A program made the translations under genes and the position numbers. The notes under the pieces were generated by a model. It ran no database searches. It saw only the letters and a list, made by a program, of their open reading frames with translations, and had not been told where the DNA came from. DNA of 64,000 nt from NCBI RefSeq assembly GCF_001889405.1, contig NZ_CP017921.1, forward strand, positions 1,688,057 to 1,752,056, in the 5' to 3' direction. This document shows positions 46,593 through 55,409 of this stretch, in pieces. Positions within the stretch are counted from its first letter, which is position 1; each line of letters starts with the position of its first letter. This DNA is from Methanohalophilus halophilus (GTDB taxonomy: Archaea; Halobacteriota; Methanosarcinia; Methanosarcinales; Methanosarcinaceae).

Positions 46593-46609
46593 TTTCAGGA
46601 GGGAAGCCT

Positions 46610-47851
46610 TTGGAAAGAGAATACCATGTTTGTACAGGATGCGCTCTTTTGTGTGACGATATAGAGCTAAGGGAAGAAGAAAATAAAACCATTATAGACA
46701 GCGCCTGTCGCAAAGGGGTTGCCTGGATAAAAAATTGCCAGCATCCTCTAGAGTGTACTGTGGATGCAAAGGATGCCACGCCCCAGGATGCAATTGAAAA
46801 GGCAGCTGAAATTCTGAAAAATGCCAAAAAACCCCTCATATTTGGTATGGGAAATTCAAGCCTTAAAGCCCAGGAAAAAGCCATTGAACTGGCAAAAAAA
46901 ACCAATGCCTGCATTGATGATACCTCGTCGTTCTGCCAGGGTCCTATTGTTGAAGCAATTCTCAATGATAAAATCAAAAGTTGCACACTGGATGAGGTAA
47001 GGGACAAGGCTGATATAATTGTATACTGGGGATGTGATCCTTCAAATTCCCATCCAAGACATCTTTCAAAATTCTCTTATTTTCCCAGAGGGAAAATGCG
47101 CCAGAGAGGCTGGGAAGAAGACAGGACGGCAATCGCAATTGATGTACGCAAATCGGATACAGCAATAATCTGTGAAGATAATTTTTACCAAATTCCTCCA
47201 AAAGCAGACGCAGAATTTGCCATGGCTCTGACTGAAGCCCTATCAGGAAAGGTGCCAAAGGTAACCTTTGGTATAAAACCAAAAGAAATTCTTGAACTTG
47301 CAAACATACTTAAAAAGGCAGAGTTCGGTGTGATATTTGCAGGATTGGGGGTAGTCTATTCCATGCACGACCTATCACCCATGGAAAACCTTCTGGAAGC
47401 CCTGAACAAAAAGACGGATTTCCATCTGATGCCCATGGTCGGGCAGTATAACATGCGTGGCTTCAACCACCTTCTGTTTGACAAAACCGGTTATATCAAC
47501 AGGGTAAGTTTTGAAGGGGAGAATATAGATCATGGGCCCCAATGTTCAGTTGTGGAAGTCTTGAAAGAGAAAAAGGCAGATGCTGCCCTTATCATGGGTT
47601 CAGACCCCCTTTCAAGCCTGCCCGGAAGTATAGCTGCAAATCTCAAAGAAATTCCGACTATTGTAATCGACCCCTGCAAAACCTTCACTTCCCAAATTGC
47701 AGATGTGACAATTCCGGCGGCAGTTACTGGTGTGGAATGCAAAGGGGAAGCAATCCGGATGGATGGGGTAGAGATTGAACTAAAACAAATGAAAGAATCG
47801 GACAAAATGGCCGATGCAGATATCCTTGAAAAAATAATGGAGGCCATATGA
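46610..47851 (+). CDS. fwdB: Formylmethanofuran dehydrogenase subunit B
   Basis: The 413-residue molybdopterin subunit that interconverts CO2 and formate in formylmethanofuran formation. The N-terminal VCTGCALLCDDIEL holds 4Fe-4S cysteines, and SSFCQGPIVEAI gives the Cys that ligates Mo or W. The start is TTG, set by AGGAGGG seven bases upstream. It overlaps fwdD by 4 bases. In methylotrophic growth the complex runs in the oxidative direction. Whether it uses Mo or W cannot be told. Confidence 0.95.
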   Translation: MEREYHVCTGCALLCDDIELREEENKTIIDSACRKGVAWIKNCQHPLECTVDAKDATPQDAIEKAAEILKNAKKPLIFGMGNSSLKAQEKAIELAKKTNACIDDTSSFCQGPIVEAILNDKIKSCTLDEVRDKADIIVYWGCDPSNSHPRHLSKFSYFPRGKMRQRGWEEDRTAIAIDVRKSDTAIICEDNFYQIPPKADAEFAMALTEALSGKVPKVTFGIKPKEILELANILKKAEFGVIFAGLGVVYSMHDLSPMENLLEALNKKTDFHLMPMVGQYNMRGFNHLLFDKTGYINRVSFEGENIDHGPQCSVVEVLKEKKADAALIMGSDPLSSLPGSIAANLKEIPTIVIDPCKTFTSQIADVTIPAAVTGVECKGEAIRMDGVEIELKQMKESDKMADADILEKIMEAI

Positions 47852-48246
47852 TGGGTTTTGATCAGTTCCTGTCATCTCCTGAAATGGAAATCCTCATTAT
47901 CACCCATCGTGATATCTTCCAGAGTGCAGCAAATAGTGATAGCCGTTTCTCAGATGATTATGCAAACCTCACAGCAATAATAAGACTCGATAAACAGGAT
48001 ATGAAAAAGGCTGGACTGAAAGAAGGAAATCTTGTAGCGATTGAAAACAATGCAGGGAAAGTAGTTGTGAAAGCCCTCCAATCTACCTATGAAGAACCAC
48101 ATCCAGGTACCGCTTATATGGTAAATGGACCCTGGGCAAATGCACTTGTATCTGCTGAAACAAGCGGTACTGGAGTACCTGCATTCAAGTATATAGAAGC
48201 AAAAATGAAAAAATCAAAGGAAAGTTCAATTACTTCCTTTGAATAA
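47848..48246 (+). CDS. fwdD: Formylmethanofuran dehydrogenase subunit D
   Basis: A 132-residue molybdopterin dinucleotide-binding subunit. It has AIIRLDKQDMKKAGLKEGN and YMVNGPWANALVSAET, typical of the FwdD/FmdD barrel that closes the cofactor site of subunit B. It is the last gene of the block. FwdA and FwdC are not in the window. Confidence 0.94.
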   Translation: MMGFDQFLSSPEMEILIITHRDIFQSAANSDSRFSDDYANLTAIIRLDKQDMKKAGLKEGNLVAIENNAGKVVVKALQSTYEEPHPGTAYMVNGPWANALVSAETSGTGVPAFKYIEAKMKKSKESSITSFE

Positions 48247-48247
48247 T

Positions 48248-49096
48248 TCAGACAAGTTCCCGGGGTTGTTTATGTTCCGGTAACACCGGCAGGGGCATTG
48301 TATTTATAAGGACAGGGGATTCCACTTCCTTTGCCCTTTCAAGCAACATTTCCTTACCTTTTTGTGTTAATGCAAAAAGCGGTACTGCCGTACCTACCTG
48401 TGCAAGGGGTTTTATTAATTCACGTATCTGGCGGGAAGCACACCCTGTAGTAATGTCCACATGCTGGAAAAGTTCCATTGCTTCCTCTTTTCCCAGACCG
48501 GTGGTATGTGCCGCAATGATCAGCAGGTCCAATTCATCTTCAGCTTCAAGTTGTCTCAGGCGTGCTGCATTTTCGGAATGGACCACAGTGACTGCGATTC
48601 TCCTGTATCCCAGTTTAGCTGCTTTAAGTACACCCCCCTCCGGGTTTATTTCGGCAGTGGATGGATCCAGTACAATTCCGCCCTTTTCTGAGATACCATT
48701 AATTACAGCATCGATGGGTTCTGTTTCAATCAGTCCTGATATACGGGCACCCATTCCCTGTACAAGTTTAGGGTTGTTCGTGATCACAGTACCCGCTCCA
48801 TCGCACACGGTGACAGTAGTATCAAGCATATCCCGATTCAGACCGGTCATCATGACTTCAGAAGCACCGAATCCTACGAATACATCCTGCTCCAGTTTCC
48901 TTTTGGATGTGAAAAGACCAAAATCCTTTATCCGAAATTCCATATTTTCCCGGGCAGCTTCTGGAGTAATTTCCTTAATTCCACGCACCTTATCAAAAAT
49001 GGGACACCATTTTACGGTAGGTTCCCCAACCTCGATGACTTTGCCATCCCTTACAACAATCCTGGTCTTTCCCAACAATTCCATTACATGTGGCAT
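48248..49096 (-). CDS. Methanogenesis marker protein 8 (DUF2099)
   Basis: About 282 residues matching the methanogen-specific DUF2099 family: IVVRDGKVIEVGEPTVKWCP, VFVGFGASEVMMTGL, CDGAGTVITNNPKLVQGMG. Its presence follows methanogenesis, but the reaction is unknown. ATG at 49096 (MPHVMELL) has AAAGGGAAG ahead and is preferred over a GTG at 49126 inside the preceding gene. It lies 16 bases after the ligase gene, a pairing that implies co-expression. Confidence 0.93.
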   Translation of the reverse strand: MPHVMELLGKTRIVVRDGKVIEVGEPTVKWCPIFDKVRGIKEITPEAARENMEFRIKDFGLFTSKRKLEQDVFVGFGASEVMMTGLNRDMLDTTVTVCDGAGTVITNNPKLVQGMGARISGLIETEPIDAVINGISEKGGIVLDPSTAEINPEGGVLKAAKLGYRRIAVTVVHSENAARLRQLEAEDELDLLIIAAHTTGLGKEEAMELFQHVDITTGCASRQIRELIKPLAQVGTAVPLFALTQKGKEMLLERAKEVESPVLINTMPLPVLPEHKQPRELV

Positions 49097-49112
49097 ATAT
49101 TTATACTTCCCT

Positions 49113-50414
49113 TTAGAGTGCTTCACGATGATCGATTACACGTTTTGCTTTTCCAGTGGTGCGGGGAATCGTACCTTTTTCCACAAGATCAACATTGGTG
49201 CGTATATTCAGCACACTTTTAAGTTCATTTTCGACATGTTTTTTAACAGCAGCCAGATCTTTCAGTTCCCCTGTAAAAGCATTGTCGGAAAGTTCAACCC
49301 TAACAGTGATTTCATCCATTTTATGTGCATTACGTTTGAGCAGTATCTGGAACTGATCGGTAATCTCATTGATACCCACAAGCACATCCTCAATCTGGGA
49401 TGGGAATACATTAATTCCACGTACGATTAACATATCATCTGCCCTTCCCATTATACGGGAAATTCGAGTGCTTGTCCTTCCGCATGCACATTCGGATTCA
49501 AGTAATCGGGTAATATCACCTGTATGGTAGCGTATTACAGGGAAGGCTTCCTTGGTAAGGGATGTCAGGACAAGTTCACCTTTTTCCCCCTCGGCCACCT
49601 GTTCCCCATTCGAATCCAGTACCTCTACAAGGAAATGATCGTCCCATATATGCAACCCATCCTGCTCTTCACACTCAAAAGCAACCCCTGGACCGATAAG
49701 TTCTGATAGACCATAGGAATCATAAGCCTTCATTCCAAAGACATTCTCAATATCTTTTCGTGTGCTGGATGACCAGGGTTCTCCTCCAAAGGTGCCTATA
49801 CGTAATGAAAGTTTATCCAGAATATCCATCTCTTCTGCAGTTTCAGCAAGATAGAGGGCATAAGAAGGAGTACAATTAATTACAGTTACTCCAAAGTCCT
49901 GCATCATTTCAAGTTGCCTGGCGGTATTGCCGGTGCCCGCGGGAACGGTCATTGCACCAAGCCTTTCAGCACCGTTATGGAAGCCAAGACCGCCTGTGAA
50001 AAGTCCATAATTCAGTGAATTCTGGAAAACATCGTCCGGTCCAACTCCTGCCATTTTAAGATCACGGGCCATCATGTCTGCCCATGTACGAATATCACTT
50101 TCTGTATATCCGACAACCGTGGGCTTTCCACTGGTTCCCGAGGATGCATGAATACGGACTACATCTTTTTTAGGAGTTGCGAAAAGTCCGAAAGGATAAT
50201 TGGCACGGAGGTCTGGTTTTTTTGTGATGGGAAGATTTGTTATATCATCAACTGAACTGATATTTTCAGGGGAGACACCAAGCTCTTTAAATTTGTCATT
50301 GTAGAAAGGAACATTTTCATAGACGCTTGCAGCCGTTTTTTTTAGTCGTTTTAACTGTAATTGGCGCATTTCATCTTTTTTCATGGTTTCATATTCTGGC
50401 TGCCAGTATTTCAT
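49113..50414 (-). CDS. Phenylacetate-CoA ligase (PaaK) family adenylate-forming enzyme
   Basis: A 433-residue enzyme of the ANL superfamily. It has the P-loop IHASSGTSGKPTVVGYT, the A8 region IRYHTGDITRLL, CACGRTSTRISRIMGRADDM and a C-terminal lysine segment GTIPRTTGKAKRVIDHR. It activates a carboxylic acid with ATP and CoA. The substrate in methanogens may be an aryl acetate (indolepyruvate/phenylacetate metabolism). It is translated just ahead of the marker 8 gene. Confidence 0.92.
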   Translation of the reverse strand: MKYWQPEYETMKKDEMRQLQLKRLKKTAASVYENVPFYNDKFKELGVSPENISSVDDITNLPITKKPDLRANYPFGLFATPKKDVVRIHASSGTSGKPTVVGYTESDIRTWADMMARDLKMAGVGPDDVFQNSLNYGLFTGGLGFHNGAERLGAMTVPAGTGNTARQLEMMQDFGVTVINCTPSYALYLAETAEEMDILDKLSLRIGTFGGEPWSSSTRKDIENVFGMKAYDSYGLSELIGPGVAFECEEQDGLHIWDDHFLVEVLDSNGEQVAEGEKGELVLTSLTKEAFPVIRYHTGDITRLLESECACGRTSTRISRIMGRADDMLIVRGINVFPSQIEDVLVGINEITDQFQILLKRNAHKMDEITVRVELSDNAFTGELKDLAAVKKHVENELKSVLNIRTNVDLVEKGTIPRTTGKAKRVIDHREAL

Positions 50415-50635
50415 CGGAGGATCACCCTTTCGTTTTTGATTGGATTCAATATTTATAAAGATTTACCATGTGAAATTTGCAAATTCAATAGCATAAATAT
50501 CATAAGATTAACTTACTGGATGTTCATTATTATTTTTATTAAATACATAAATCATAAAATATCAAGAATTTATGTACATGATTAAATTATATTATGCCAT
50601 ATAATATACATCAATGTGCATGAAGTTTAGCTTAT

Positions 50636-51562
50636 ATGATACAAATGGAAATTGATAGGCAGATAATTCCACATATGAAAATATCACCTACCAATATCTG
50701 GAAGGAATTCATATTCCAGGGACATTTGTTTGCTGCAGGCGCGATTGGTGTTGTTTATATGTCTTCAATACTTTGCGACATACCAATAGGCCTGGATTTC
50801 ATAATAGCAATTTATATGATGTTTTATGCAATTTACTTTTATGACTACATACAGGGGGCAAATGAAGACAGGATAACAAATCCCGAAAGGTCTGAATACA
50901 TAAATAATCAGAACAAAAATAACGATTTCATTTTTCCCCTATATGCAGCCATCCTTGCAATGGGTTCCATTTACATTTTATGGAGCGACATTATAAACAT
51001 GGTTATTGGATTTGCCATTCTCGTTCTGGGAGTGCTTTACCATTCCTGCTTCAAAAAACTCACAAAATTTATTCCTGCATTCAAGAATATTTATGTAGCA
51101 ACAGTGTGGGCATTGTTGGTTTTTGTACTTTTGAATTATTATTCCTATCCAATTACGAATACTGCAATCCTGATTTCAGTTTTTATATTCTTGAAAGTAC
51201 TAAGTATACAGATTCTTTTTGATATAAGGGACATTGAGGGAGACAAAAAAAAAGGTTTATTGACGTTACCCATATTAATTGGGGAAAAATACAGTATTGT
51301 TCTGAATATACTTAATATACTGAACTTTTTTACAATAGCAATATTTGCATATGGAATATTCACCAATATCATACCAGCAATTTCCATCATGATACTGGTT
51401 ATTTTCTTTTATGAATTCAGTTATATAAATCAAATAAAAAAGGAAAAAAGTGTTACAGCACATTACATGATGGCAGCCTGCGAACCCGTTTTATGGGCAC
51501 TCCTTATCCAATCAGGTAACCTATGTGTGAATCTCCTGCATACTTCATCCAATCTGCTATAA
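50636..51562 (+). CDS. UbiA family prenyltransferase-like membrane protein
   Basis: A 308-residue protein with 8-9 hydrophobic segments. The second Asp-rich motif, FDIRDIEGDKKKGLLTLPI, is well kept (DxxxDxxGD type). The first one is YDYIQGANEDRITNPERS, close to the NDxxDxxxD pattern with NPxRP. It transfers a prenyl group in quinone, lipid or heme-type metabolism; methanophenazine or lipid synthesis are candidates. No ribosome site is found, and TATA-like ATATAATATAC (50599-50609) lies about 28 bases before the ATG, so the mRNA may be leaderless. Confidence 0.85.
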   Translation: MIQMEIDRQIIPHMKISPTNIWKEFIFQGHLFAAGAIGVVYMSSILCDIPIGLDFIIAIYMMFYAIYFYDYIQGANEDRITNPERSEYINNQNKNNDFIFPLYAAILAMGSIYILWSDIINMVIGFAILVLGVLYHSCFKKLTKFIPAFKNIYVATVWALLVFVLLNYYSYPITNTAILISVFIFLKVLSIQILFDIRDIEGDKKKGLLTLPILIGEKYSIVLNILNILNFFTIAIFAYGIFTNIIPAISIMILVIFFYEFSYINQIKKEKSVTAHYMMAACEPVLWALLIQSGNLCVNLLHTSSNLL

Positions 51563-51641
51563 AATAAGCATTTTGTATTCCGGAAATCTATAAAGACATC
51601 CTCCCTGCAATAATAACACACAAAGATATCCGGACTATGTC

Positions 51642-52835
51642 ATGAGAGAAAACCAGCACTCTATTGACAGGCAACTCTATATCCTGTCTTTTTCCAAGAT
51701 ATTCAAAGATCTGGCAACAGGTATGCTATTGTTTTTCATACCTCTGTACGCTGCCAGGCTTGATGTAGGAATAATAGCAGAGATGCCTGTAGTACTGAAA
51801 GCGGGGATTGCAACTGCAGCTTTTGGAATTGCAAACTCACTGTCCCAGCCTGTTATGGGCCGCTTGAGTGACCGCCTCAACAGAAGAAAAGATTTTCTCG
51901 TTGTGGGATATGTCATTTACACCCTTCTCTGTTTATCCTATCCCTATACTTCCTCACTTGAGAGCCTGACCTTGCTGCGTGTTATACAGGGAATTGCCAT
52001 TGGAGCAACAGTTCCTGCAATTGTAGCAATGGTTACCCACCTTTCCACTTCATCTGTAAGGGGCCAGGCAATCGGAATATACTCAAGCCTGAGGGGATTT
52101 GCTTTTGGAATAGGTTCCATCATCGCCGGGGGAATACTGGCGATATCAAGCTTTGACGTTGGATTCTATATATGTGGATTTCTTGTACTGGTAACTTTGA
52201 TATTGGTGCAATTTTTCGTAAAAGAAACCGCACCACCACCAAAAGAACCTGAAACCGTGGATCATTCCAGCCAGAAAGAGTACTATATTCTCGCAATTGC
52301 AATTTTCATGATGATGGTAGGGATTACTATCGTCCTATCCCTCCTGCCAGCCTACCAGCAGAGGCTTCAGACTGGTGAGTTTTACCTCAGCCTGGCAGTT
52401 TCAGCCTATGTAATATCCCGTATTGTATTCCAGACACCAATGGGAATTCTGTCCGATCGCATCGAACGCAAATGGATAATTATCTCAGGTATTGCAGTAA
52501 ATGCCCTGATTGTTATCGGATTGGGATATGTAATACATATTGAAGAGTTAATAATACTGCGAATCATGCAAGGAATATCAATGGCCGCGGTTGAAACACC
52601 CTTGATGGCATTGGCAGTGGACATGACAGGCGGGCATTCAACAGGCAGCCGGATAAGCATAATTACAAGTGCTCAGGCGGCAGGTATGGCAACCGGACCC
52701 CTCTTTGGGGGAATACTGGCCGGCTATGTCTCATTCGAGACACCATTCCATATATGTGCGATATTGATATTGATTTCAGGGTTATTAATACTAAAAGGGA
52801 TTCATACAGAAAACCTTCAAGAATGGACACCATAA
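51642..52835 (+). CDS. MFS transporter (drug efflux type)
   Basis: A 397-residue protein with about 12 hydrophobic segments. The loop motif between TM2 and TM3 is GRLSDRLNRRKDFL, and a matching GILSDRIERKWIII occurs in the second half. It probably exports drugs or metabolites. No substrate is indicated by neighbours. Confidence 0.92.
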   Translation: MRENQHSIDRQLYILSFSKIFKDLATGMLLFFIPLYAARLDVGIIAEMPVVLKAGIATAAFGIANSLSQPVMGRLSDRLNRRKDFLVVGYVIYTLLCLSYPYTSSLESLTLLRVIQGIAIGATVPAIVAMVTHLSTSSVRGQAIGIYSSLRGFAFGIGSIIAGGILAISSFDVGFYICGFLVLVTLILVQFFVKETAPPPKEPETVDHSSQKEYYILAIAIFMMMVGITIVLSLLPAYQQRLQTGEFYLSLAVSAYVISRIVFQTPMGILSDRIERKWIIISGIAVNALIVIGLGYVIHIEELIILRIMQGISMAAVETPLMALAVDMTGGHSTGSRISIITSAQAAGMATGPLFGGILAGYVSFETPFHICAILILISGLLILKGIHTENLQEWTP

Positions 52836-52919
52836 TAAATATCCACTATTTTCTCCATAGCCTTATATAATCAGACAAACAAAGTTATTGACATATCTAA
52901 TATACTGGAGGAGAAGGAA

Positions 52920-53099
52920 ATGGTATTAGAAGAAATATGGGGGATCGTAACCTTACTGGCTACCATATGGGTAATATACGATGTATTTACCAATAATAGA
53001 ATGCTTAGTACCATGATGAAAATCATATGGGTATTAGCTGCATTGTTATTTGGTGTACTTGGAGCTATAGCTTACTATTTCATTGGCAAAAAAAGGTGA
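52920..53099 (+). CDS. Small membrane protein, PLDc_N-like, 59 aa
   Basis: An ATG at 52920 with GGAGGAGAAGG ahead and TATA-like CTTATATAATC near 52862-52872 opens a 59-residue frame: MVLEEIWGIVTLL at the start, two hydrophobic helices (residues 5-20 and 34-54) and a GKKR tail. This matches the short phospholipase-D N-terminal membrane domain family (PLDc_N), which occurs as stand-alone proteins in archaea. Function is unknown. Confidence 0.7.
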   Translation: MVLEEIWGIVTLLATIWVIYDVFTNNRMLSTMMKIIWVLAALLFGVLGAIAYYFIGKKR

Positions 53100-53206
53100 T
53101 CATCAGATTGAATCGCTTGCTGGCTAAAATACTATTTTCCATTATTAATTATTCTTAAAAAACTATATTTAGTTGAAAGCATGTGTACCGTTCAGGGCTC
53201 ATCAAC

Positions 53207-53527
53207 ATGGTATGGATAAAAGTAAAAGAGGGTAAATACCTGGCTTCTGACAAGATCAGGACAATATATAAAAAAGTAGAAGGAAGCAATGCACGATTCC
53301 TGAGGATATATTGTGACCAGACAATAATATATACAAATGATTTGCACAGGGTGGTTAAAAGCAAAAAAATTCCTGAAGATGTCCTTCTGGATCCCGAGTA
53401 TTACAAAAAGTGCCAGGATGCGGATAAATTGATACAGCTGTTACTGCATGAAATAGAAGATGCTAAAAAAAGTGGTGACCTGATAATGGATTTACAAACT
53501 ATCCTGAAAAAATATGATTATATCTGA
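53207..53527 (+). CDS. Hypothetical protein, about 106 aa
   Basis: The frame is clean and ends before a convergent gene. The ATG at 53207 (MVWIKVKEGKYLASDKIRTI) is preferred over a GTG at 53183. The N-terminal 55 residues are beta-rich (RFLRIYCDQTIIYTNDL) and the rest is helical and charged. No known family was recognised. No strong ribosome site is visible. Confidence 0.6.
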   Translation: MVWIKVKEGKYLASDKIRTIYKKVEGSNARFLRIYCDQTIIYTNDLHRVVKSKKIPEDVLLDPEYYKKCQDADKLIQLLLHEIEDAKKSGDLIMDLQTILKKYDYI

Positions 53528-53560
53528 TTTTCAGATGGCAAGCATCTTGTCATCACTTTT

Positions 53561-54412
53561 TTAAACAGATGTGTTACTATTGACACTCTTTGAGCGTACA
53601 TTGATCATCTCCGCTACAAAGGTCACTGCTATAAATGAAAAATATACCCAGAGCAAAAATCCGATGATGGAACCTATTGCTCCGTAAACTGTGGTTATAT
53701 TGCCATGAGAAAGGTAAAAGGCGAAAAAATACTTGGCTATTGTAATCAGTGATACTGTGAAAAATGAACCCTCTAAGACATATCGCATGCCTATTCTGGC
53801 CTCAGGCAAGACCCTGTAAATATATATGAATAGCACCAGGAGGATGAGGAAATTCGAAAACGAACTGGCATATTGTATGATTTTCAGGTTAAAGGGGAGT
53901 AACTCACCCAGTAAACCATATCCCATCAGGAAAAATGCTTCAACAAATGTGTTCAATACCAGCAAAAACCCGACCACAAACACTCCTATCACAGATGCAA
54001 GGCTTTTTTTCAGGAAATTATGCAACCAGTCTGATCCAGAACTGGAGGCTCCCCACATATTATCAATTATCTTTTTGAACTGCCTGAAAAGGTTCCCACC
54101 GGCCCATACAAGGAGAAGGAAACTTATAGCTGCCCCGGCGGTCAGGGATGCAATATCGGGTATCTGGTTAAGGAGAATCTCCACCATATTTATTAATGCA
54201 TCTCCTGCTATCAGATCGATGTAGCCGATTATGGCAGACTCCAGATGACGTGCCTTCAAGAAATAACTTCCTACGGAAACGGAGAACAAGATTATGGCAG
54301 GCAGGCTTACGATAAGATAAAATGAAAGAGCCGCACTGCTGGTTATACCGTCATCTTCATTCCATTGTACCAGTGTTTCCCTAAAGAGTCCGGATATTGA
54401 TTTCATTAACAT
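53561..54412 (-). CDS. YihY/BrkB family inner membrane protein
   Basis: About 283 residues with six hydrophobic segments and family markers SSAALSFYLIVSLPAII in TM1 and YGAIGSIIGFLLWVYFSF near the end. The family is sometimes called ribonuclease BN by mistake. The transport role is not defined. ATG at 54412 has AGGAAA ahead. The region upstream is shared with the divergent secreted-protein gene. Confidence 0.9.
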   Translation of the reverse strand: MLMKSISGLFRETLVQWNEDDGITSSAALSFYLIVSLPAIILFSVSVGSYFLKARHLESAIIGYIDLIAGDALINMVEILLNQIPDIASLTAGAAISFLLLVWAGGNLFRQFKKIIDNMWGASSSGSDWLHNFLKKSLASVIGVFVVGFLLVLNTFVEAFFLMGYGLLGELLPFNLKIIQYASSFSNFLILLVLFIYIYRVLPEARIGMRYVLEGSFFTVSLITIAKYFFAFYLSHGNITTVYGAIGSIIGFLLWVYFSFIAVTFVAEMINVRSKSVNSNTSV

Positions 54413-54633
54413 CAAATTGGTTTCCTGTCGTATATAGTTCGTTGTCCGGTATCCAAAATATAACCTCAACAAGAACTAATTTTTATAAGAAAGTTAGTAA
54501 ATATAATTTTATTATGATGTATATATTTATTTATATCTTGTCAGCTTATAACATTATGGTGCGATATGAGCTGAATCCATTCAGTAATGGCTTGCCTTCT
54601 ACAGCTCAATAGATATAAAGGTGGTATGAAATT

Positions 54634-55284
54634 GTGAAACTTAAAATTCAGTTATTTATGGTTTTCATTGCCCTTATGGCAATGTCTGTAACCGGTGCTC
54701 TTGCTGAAGATGATTGTCAGAAAACAGTTACACTTTATGCAGGGCAAAATATAGACGTGGGAATAGTAAACCTGTCAGAAATATGTGTAGATAACCAGCC
54801 TACACTCAGAATAACCTATGAAGTGGATGAACCCTGGAGAATAGCCGAGACACATCTGGACGTAGCCACTGATCCTGATGAACTGCCACAAAAAAACGGG
54901 AATCCGATACCTGGTCAGTTCACATATAAAGATAAATGGGAAAGTTACCGGGAACAGGTAACATACGAAGTTCCTCTGGAATCCTGTGATGAGACTTTCA
55001 TTGCAGCCCATGCAGTAGTTGTAAGCCCGTCAAGTGATGATAAGAAGAATGTGTGGGACGTAAGTGAAACTGCCTGGGCAGACGGTGAAGACTTTGATGG
55101 CAACAACTGGGCAACATACTTCAACTATACACCCTGCTGTATCGATTGTGGCGGCGAGCAGAATTTTGAAGAGAATACAGATGTTGGTGATGAAAAAGAC
55201 AAACCGGATAATAATCCGGGGAACAATGGAAAAGGAGTCGGACAGAGCATGATCGATAGGATTTTCTCATTCTTCATGCGATGA
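54634..55284 (+). CDS. Secreted protein of unknown function
   Basis: A 216-residue protein with a cleavable signal (LFMVFIALMAMSVTGALAED). The mature part is acidic, beta-rich and holds paired cysteines (CCIDCGG), a spacer rich in Asn/Asp/Gly and an amphipathic C-terminal segment (MIDRIFSFFMR). Start is GTG at 54634, set by AGGTGG. A similar fold was not recognised. It probably sits in the S-layer environment. A strong terminator follows. Confidence 0.72.
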   Translation: MKLKIQLFMVFIALMAMSVTGALAEDDCQKTVTLYAGQNIDVGIVNLSEICVDNQPTLRITYEVDEPWRIAETHLDVATDPDELPQKNGNPIPGQFTYKDKWESYREQVTYEVPLESCDETFIAAHAVVVSPSSDDKKNVWDVSETAWADGEDFDGNNWATYFNYTPCCIDCGGEQNFEENTDVGDEKDKPDNNPGNNGKGVGQSMIDRIFSFFMR

Positions 55285-55290
55285 TAAATA

Positions 55291-55310
55291 AAAAGGGAAA
55301 TATCCCTTTT
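55291..55310. terminator. Terminator between convergent genes
   Basis: AAAAGGGA-AATA-TCCCTTTT forms an 8-bp stem with a T-rich tail (to about 55325). It lies 7 bases after the secreted-protein stop and 100 bases before the convergent beta-helix gene. Confidence 0.75.
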
Positions 55311-55409
55311 TTATTCCTTTTTTTATAAATCAGACATACTTGAGTTTTTTAATGTACTTCTTTCACCATAAATCGGGGCTTCAAAAAAATTTACAGTTGA
55401 TTCCCCCGT

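Noticed and set aside
48453-49430. 325-codon plus-strand ORF
   Set aside because: It lies antisense to the marker 8 and ligase genes, is Ser/Pro-rich and low in pattern, as expected from a shadow frame of real genes.
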